From NCBI GenBank assembly GCA_023410025.1, contig JAEYQM010000015.1, positions 1 to 9,898 of the forward strand: DNA of 9,898 nucleotides. Reading direction: 5' to 3'. Below the pieces are notes generated by a model. The model was not told the DNA's origin, did not search any database, and worked only from the letters and a program-made list of their open reading frames with translations. The position numbers and the translations under genes were made by a program. Origin of the DNA: Bacillota bacterium. Lineage in GTDB: Bacteria; Bacillota_I; Bacilli_A; ML615J-28; CAG-698. Below, piece by piece: positions 6,214-9,898 of the stretch (positions are counted from its first letter, which is position 1; every line of letters starts with the position of its first letter).

Positions 6214-6744
6214 TTATTGATTAAATTCTTCATAAATATATCTATCACATATATATATACCAATTTTTTTCTCTATTTCAAAGTTCTTCTCAATATCAGA
6301 AAATTTTAGACCAATTTTCTTCATTACATTTTCTGATGCTTTATTATTAGTATCACAAATTGCATAGATTCTTTTTAGTCCAAGTTTTTTAAATCCATAT
6401 TCTTTTAAACATTTTGCGGCTTCAGTCATAATTCCAAGGCCGTGAAATTTTTTTATTAATACCCAACCCATTTCCCCTTCAGTCAAATCTTCATTAAGTG
6501 CTAAGCTTATAGAACCAACAACTTCTCCATTATATTCAATGGCATAATTATAATTCCTTAGCGGATTTGCTAGGTAAAATTCATTTACTAAAGTATTTAA
6601 AAAATTATAACTTTCTTCAAAAGTATTTGGTCCAAACGTCATGTATTTAACAACTTCGGGATCTGATCCATATGCATGGATTGCATTAATATCTTCCATT
6701 GTATAAGGTCTAAGTTTTAATCTTTCTGTGTTTAGTACTTCCAT
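6214..6744 (-). CDS. GNAT family N-acetyltransferase, RimJ/RimL-like (proximal copy)
   Basis: This 176-residue paralogue of the next gene has the same layout: TERLKLRPYTMED opening (6-18), a shared VVKYM-x-FGPNT block (31-41), motif A at MGWVLIKKFHGLGIMTEAA (92-110), and NNKASENVMKKIGL near 133-146. The phosphate-binding loop reads H-G-L-G-I-M, so the first position is H instead of Q/R and the last is M instead of G/A. This departs from consensus and from the sister gene, but would not necessarily abolish CoA binding. The ATG is preceded by AAGGAG at good spacing. It is the first gene of a two-gene unit ending at the hairpin near 5600. Substrate unknown. Confidence 0.88.
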   Translation of the reverse strand: MEVLNTERLKLRPYTMEDINAIHAYGSDPEVVKYMTFGPNTFEESYNFLNTLVNEFYLANPLRNYNYAIEYNGEVVGSISLALNEDLTEGEMGWVLIKKFHGLGIMTEAAKCLKEYGFKKLGLKRIYAICDTNNKASENVMKKIGLKFSDIEKNFEIEKKIGIYICDRYIYEEFNQ

Positions 6745-6804
6745 AAATGTTTCTCCTTTTAAAATTCAAGCATCTATTGTTTTAGATGATTATTTTAATT
6801 TTAT

Positions 6805-6835
6805 ATTATAAAATATATAATTAAAGCTATTTCAA
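6805..6835 (-). promoter_or_regulatory. Possible promoter for the GNAT pair
   Basis: TTGAAA (6835-6830) and TATAAT (6810-6805) occur in the right order upstream of the first GNAT gene. The 19-base spacer is longer than the usual 16-18, and such AT-rich DNA yields TATAAT by chance, so this is tentative. Confidence 0.35.
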
Positions 6836-6908
6836 AAAATATTTTTTAAATTATTTTTTGTATAATAATTATATTTATTAATATTCTATTTAAAAAAATA
6901 AATATTAA

Positions 6909-7208
6909 TTATGATTCTATTTTTAAAAACTCATCATCTCTTAAAAATAAAATCAATTTATTCAAACTACTTGCATATTGATTAGGTCTATATTTTGGAT
7001 TTTTGCCTTTATTAATTAGAAAATCTCTAACAATAATAGTATAATCATTAATTGTTTTTTTACCAGTTAATATATCTTCAGGCGTTATTCCTAAATTTTC
7101 TCTTTCAATTAACCAAGCCTCTGATATAATTGAATCAATAGTTATAGGTGCATATTGCCTATATTTGCTCATTAACCAATTTTTAAATTGTCTTTTATTT
7201 ATATCCAT
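6909..7208 (-). CDS. Small protein of unknown function (99 aa)
   Basis: I do not recognise this protein with certainty. It has no signal peptide, membrane helix or cysteine motif. It is mostly helical and charged: QFKNWLMSKY (7-16), a middle T-I-D-S-I-I-S-E-A-W stretch (23-32) and a C-terminal NQYASSLNKLILFLRDDEF segment (76-94). The last pattern recalls the SAM-like helical core-binding domain found at the N-terminus of tyrosine recombinases and some restriction enzymes, but no catalytic domain follows. The C-terminus is an ordinary TAA stop with no sign of a frameshift continuing into the intergenic DNA. The ATG has only a distant AAGGG and a GTGG close by as ribosome binding site. It lies 80 bases after rtcB on the same strand, with no obvious terminator between, so the two could be co-transcribed. 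Confidence 0.7.
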   Translation of the reverse strand: MDINKRQFKNWLMSKYRQYAPITIDSIISEAWLIERENLGITPEDILTGKKTINDYTIIVRDFLINKGKNPKYRPNQYASSLNKLILFLRDDEFLKIES

Positions 7209-7288
7209 AATCCACTTTCCCTTATAACTGTTCTTTAGTTATTTATATATTATTTATTAAAAATATTAAAACATTATACTATTTATAA

Positions 7289-8506
7289 TCATTCAGAAGC
7301 TTTAAAATTATAAACTGGTTTAATTATTTCTTTTACTTCTACTGTTTCTTCAATATTTTTTAATATTGATTCAATTGGTTTATATACAAATGGTGATTCA
7401 TCAATTGTAGCAGCATTTATGGTTGTTGAGAAAACACCTGTCATTGCATCCTTAAAATCTTCTAGTTTAATTTTTCTAATAGCTTCAGTCCTCGACATTA
7501 TTCTACCTGCCCCATGTGGTGCTGAATAGTTATATTCAGGGTTTGATTTTCCCATAGCAATTATGCAACCATCTCGCATATTAATTGGAATTAGAAGCAA
7601 CTGGTTTTTATATGCAGACACAGAACCTTTTCTTAAAATCATATCTTCCATATTTATATAATTATGGATAGTTTCAAATTTTTCAACTTCTTCTATATTT
7701 AATTTAAATAATGTTAATATCCTTTTTGCCATTTCTAATCTATTTTCGGAAGCATATTTCTGACATATATTCATATCAAAAATATAATCTTCAAAATCTT
7801 TTCCTTCAAGAAATGCAAGTTCTTTAGGGAAGGATAAATCAACCTTAATAGAACTAATAAGTTTTATTTTATTATCAATTTCTTTTTCTCTTCCAGTTTG
7901 TTTATATTCATTAATTATTTTTCTAATTTCTTCTTCTTTGTTCATAAGCTTATTTTCATGATATTCAATAGCTTTTTTTTGGTAATATTCAGCCATTTGC
8001 TTACCTAAATTTCTTGAACCAGAATGAATAATCAAATAATATTGTCCATCAGAATTGACATCAATTTCTATAAAATGGTTTCCACCACCCAATGAACCTA
8101 AAGATCTTTTTAAATATTGATGATTTTTAAGTTCCTTATAACATCTTAAATCCTCAATATCAACATCAGTTATGGTAATTTTATCATTAACATTTTGACC
8201 AGATGGAATATTTAAACGAATAAAATTATCCAATATTTTAAAATCTATATCTATTTTTCCTAATTTAATACATAACATTCCACAGCCCACATCAACACCA
8301 ACAAGATTAGGTACAATCTTATCTTTCACTTTTAAAGTTGTTCCAATGACACACCCAGCTCCAGCATGACAGTCAGCCATTATTCTAACCTTTATGTTTT
8401 CCATAAAAGGTTGATCAATAAGTGTCTGAACTTGTCCTTTTGTTACATCATCAACAATATCAGCAAATACTCTAGCTTCAGTATATTTTCCTTCTAATAC
8501 TAACAA
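7289..8506 (-). CDS. rtcB: RtcB family RNA-splicing ligase
   Basis: RtcB joins RNA 2',3'-cyclic-phosphate or 3'-phosphate ends to 5'-OH ends using GTP and manganese. It repairs cleaved tRNA or rRNA or reverses toxin cuts. The 405-residue length matches bacterial RtcB. Metal and GMP-site residues are present in order: D72 and C75 in GVDVGCGM, N143/H144 in GGGNHFIE, H161 in HSGSR, H281 in TIHNY, and H331 in SAPHGAGR (the expected guanylylated histidine). A near-terminal lysine, K402, is in YNFKASE. A charged helical region at about 184-245 lies within the fold. The start is TTG: no ATG lies nearby, AGGAGGG sits six bases ahead, and the resulting LVLEGKYTEARVF matches the usual RtcB opening. No archease, RtcA or RtcR gene is visible beside it. 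Confidence 0.95.
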   Translation of the reverse strand: MLVLEGKYTEARVFADIVDDVTKGQVQTLIDQPFMENIKVRIMADCHAGAGCVIGTTLKVKDKIVPNLVGVDVGCGMLCIKLGKIDIDFKILDNFIRLNIPSGQNVNDKITITDVDIEDLRCYKELKNHQYLKRSLGSLGGGNHFIEIDVNSDGQYYLIIHSGSRNLGKQMAEYYQKKAIEYHENKLMNKEEEIRKIINEYKQTGREKEIDNKIKLISSIKVDLSFPKELAFLEGKDFEDYIFDMNICQKYASENRLEMAKRILTLFKLNIEEVEKFETIHNYINMEDMILRKGSVSAYKNQLLLIPINMRDGCIIAMGKSNPEYNYSAPHGAGRIMSRTEAIRKIKLEDFKDAMTGVFSTTINAATIDESPFVYKPIESILKNIEETVEVKEIIKPVYNFKASE

Positions 8507-8512
8507 CTTAAA

Positions 8513-8519
8513 CCCTCCT
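8513..8519 (-). promoter_or_regulatory. Strong ribosome binding site for the TTG start of rtcB
   Basis: AGGAGGG is six bases before the TTG at 8506-8504. The strong site and ideal spacing support the non-ATG start. Confidence 0.85.
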
Positions 8520-8536
8520 AGTTAATTATTCAAGAC

Positions 8537-8542
8537 ATTATA
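8537..8542 (-). promoter_or_regulatory. Possible -10 of an rtcB promoter
   Basis: TATAAT on the minus strand ends 31 bases before the rtcB start codon. There is no TG extension and no recognisable -35 at 16-18 bases, so this is a weak call in very AT-rich DNA. Confidence 0.35.
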
Positions 8543-8880
8543 TGTTAATGTTATATAAATATTGTTTCTTAAATCATTTTATTATAATTTTTTTTAAAAT
8601 ATAATAATTAATAACTATATTTTTGTGATTTACTTCTTAATATATGTTTTCAAAAAACATTCAACGAAATGGATAATGATTAAAATAAAAACTACATTGG
8701 TAATAATTTCAATAATTATAAAATCACTATTTTTATATTGCAAATTTTCTATTTAAAATGAATAAATACATTATGTTTTATATTATAACTAATATTCTTA
8801 AAACAAATTATTTTATTATTTTACTTAATATTTATGTTAATTATATCATAAACATCTATTTAATCAAACTTTTTTTATTT

Positions 8881-9018
8881 TTAAATTTCTAATCCAAACA
8901 ATGACATAGCCATTAATTTTATTGGTGTATATTTTATTTTATCAAGTTTTAATTAGTCTATTAGTATACCAATCTATTTTTATAATTTAAATAAAACTTT
9001 CAAATATTTAAGCCTTAT
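8881..9018 (-). pseudogene. Possible decayed C-terminal remnant of an IS3-type transposase
   Basis: Reading the minus strand with one frameshift near 8945 gives IDWYTNRLIKT, then LDKIKYTPIKLMAMS and further residues up to the TAA at 8881-8883. The pattern W-Y-x-N-(x)-R-x-I-K-x-x-L...(S/T)-P-I/V resembles the C-terminal end of IS3/IS150-type transposases (YI-x-YYN-x-x-RI-x-x-x-L-x-x-x-SP). Upstream in the same frame, IFESFI is broken by TAA codons that could each derive from GAA or AAA. The catalytic DDE core and terminal inverted repeats are not recognisable. This is a by-eye match only and could be chance. Confidence 0.35.
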
Positions 9019-9756
9019 TAAAATTAAAAAATAAATTATAAATATAAAATTTTTAAAAAACAGGTAAAAGCATAATTGCATACATTTGTTACAAGCAGGC
9101 TTTATATAATAAATGAGTAAAAGTTCAATCCTTTTATTATTACTGAATAAGCTTATATGATTATATAGATTTATATTTTATTAGCACTATCTTACATTTG
9201 TTTATATCTATAAGCAGTTAAACACTTTATAATATTATAATCAATTTTGTAAACAAAATAATGAAATTTATTATTTTCTAACCTAACGTAAATTCTTAAA
9301 ATACCATGATATTTAAATTTTATTGTTAATACCAATTTACTTTAATTGCTTTATAGCAATGTTACCATAAACGATACATAATAGTCCAAGTTATTTAAAT
9401 GGTATTATTATTTTATTACTTATACTACTTTTTTTGTATCTAAGATATATTTACTTTTTCATTTGTAAATTGATAATTGTTTTCTTTATAATATATCTTC
9501 AAATAAAAATGCAAAATCTTTAGTTCAATAACAACGCCTCAGTCATTATAGAATCAGCTGCTCTTTTGATGTAACCTTTTCATTTAACCATTATCAAAAA
9601 CCATCTTTATTAGCTTTTATAAAAACATTTCATATTAATAATTTAAAAAACCTTATTATTATATAAAAAACAACTTAATTTATACACCATTTAATTAATA
9701 TAAAAATGTTAATTTTAAAGTTTTTTTATTTTACTCTTTTATTACTTGAATTATTA

Positions 9757-9765
9757 TGTTATAAT
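9757..9765 (+). promoter_or_regulatory. Extended -10 promoter for the lipoprotein gene
   Basis: TGTTATAAT is a perfect extended -10. The -35 position is only T-rich (TTTTAT at 17 bases). The -10 ends 24 bases before the ATG, so transcription would begin near 9772 and give a leader of about 17 bases carrying the ribosome binding site. Confidence 0.6.
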
Positions 9766-9788
9766 CAAAGAAAAAAAGGAGAAATATT

Positions 9789-9898
9789 ATGAAATTTAAA
9801 AGATTATCTTTAATTCTAGTTTTTTTAATTACGTTTGCATTAGTAGGTTGTAAAAACAAAACCGCTGATTCGGGATTCAAAGAAGTTAATACTTTAAT
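9789..9898 (+). CDS. Lipoprotein, N-terminal part only
   Basis: The first 36 residues are visible before the window ends. They form a classic lipoprotein signal: MKFKR (basic n-region), a hydrophobic core LSLILVFLITFA (6-17) and the lipobox L-V-G-C with C21 as the predicted lipidated cysteine. A polar K-N-K-T-A-D-S linker follows. The mature protein would be anchored to the outer face of the cell membrane; its function cannot be read from this fragment. AAGGAG at 9776-9781 is seven bases before the ATG. It is the only plus-strand gene in the window. Confidence 0.88.
   Translation, partial: MKFKRLSLILVFLITFALVGCKNKTADSGFKEVNTL

Larger units (their letters stand above)
8521..9788. other. 1.27 kb gene-free AT-rich region
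   Basis: This stretch between rtcB and the divergently placed lipoprotein gene contains stops in every frame and no intact gene of credible length. It is markedly richer in A and T than the genes around it. Apart from the proposed promoters at its two ends, it holds a decayed transposase-like stretch near its left part (8881-9018) and a less AT-rich patch around 9520-9600 whose minus-strand translation gives a short protein-like run. I see no tRNA, rRNA, CRISPR array or clear terminator. It is most simply a graveyard of degraded genes. Confidence 0.7.

Noticed and set aside
6835..6935. AT-only palindromes after the 99-residue gene (such as TTAATATT/AATATTAA)
   Set aside because: They are weak A-T stems expected by chance at this composition and lack the G-C stem of a terminator.
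557..8506. Mycoplasma-type genetic code with UGA as tryptophan
   Set aside because: TGA ends four well-recognised genes at sensible places, often in ATGA overlaps, and tryptophans at conserved sites (for example NusG W8) are TGG.
9119..9135. tRNA T-arm-like element: five-base stem AAAAG/CTTTT around loop TTCAATC
   Set aside because: The loop fits the T-loop pattern, but no matching acceptor stem, D-arm or anticodon arm is found at the required positions upstream, and the acceptor side (ATTATTA) has no partner.

Overview
The window looks like a very AT-rich member of the Bacillota, near the Mollicutes or Erysipelotrichia-type lineages. The evidence is the base composition, the Bacillota gene order cysS-mrnC-rlmB-sigma-rpmG-secE-nusG, and full-length GGAGG-type ribosome binding sites. 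TGA is used as a stop (ends of the Wzz-like, mrnC, cysS and rtcB genes) and tryptophan is encoded by TGG. The organism therefore uses the ordinary bacterial code and not the Mycoplasma UGA-Trp code. The exact taxon cannot be named from this window.

Nearly every gene is on the minus strand, so in transcriptional order the window reads from right to left. At the far right (9789-9898) the only plus-strand gene, a lipoprotein, begins and runs off the edge. Between it and rtcB lies about 1.27 kb (8521-9788) of extremely AT-rich DNA with no intact gene. One stretch (8881-9018) looks like the decayed C-terminus of an IS3-type transposase. Then come rtcB (RNA ligase, TTG start), a 99-residue protein of unknown function, and two tandem paralogous GNAT acetyltransferases closed by a hairpin terminator. 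This right half looks like an accessory region.

The left half is a core translation and transcription cluster. One unit, from a promoter at about 5473-5481, carries cysS, mrnC (Mini-III RNase), rlmB (23S rRNA 2'-O-methyltransferase) and a divergent SigH-position sigma factor, with stops and starts overlapping or nearly touching. A second unit has its own near-consensus promoter at 2467-2495, just after the sigma gene stop. It carries rpmG, a three-helix secE and nusG and ends at a perfect hairpin terminator. Where most Bacillota would continue with rplK-rplA, this genome has a cell-surface polysaccharide module: a Wzz/CapA-type membrane activator and, overlapping it by ATGA, a tyrosine-kinase-like ATPase (BY-kinase family) that leaves the window at base 1.

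Points that stand out are the altered Walker A' and shortened middle of the BY-kinase-like protein, the three-helix SecE, the divergent sigma factor with no yacP beside it, and the decayed transposase-like stretch. In addition, three promoters share an extended -10 element placed 23-24 bases before the start codon. No clearly new multi-gene system (defence, CRISPR, phage) is visible.
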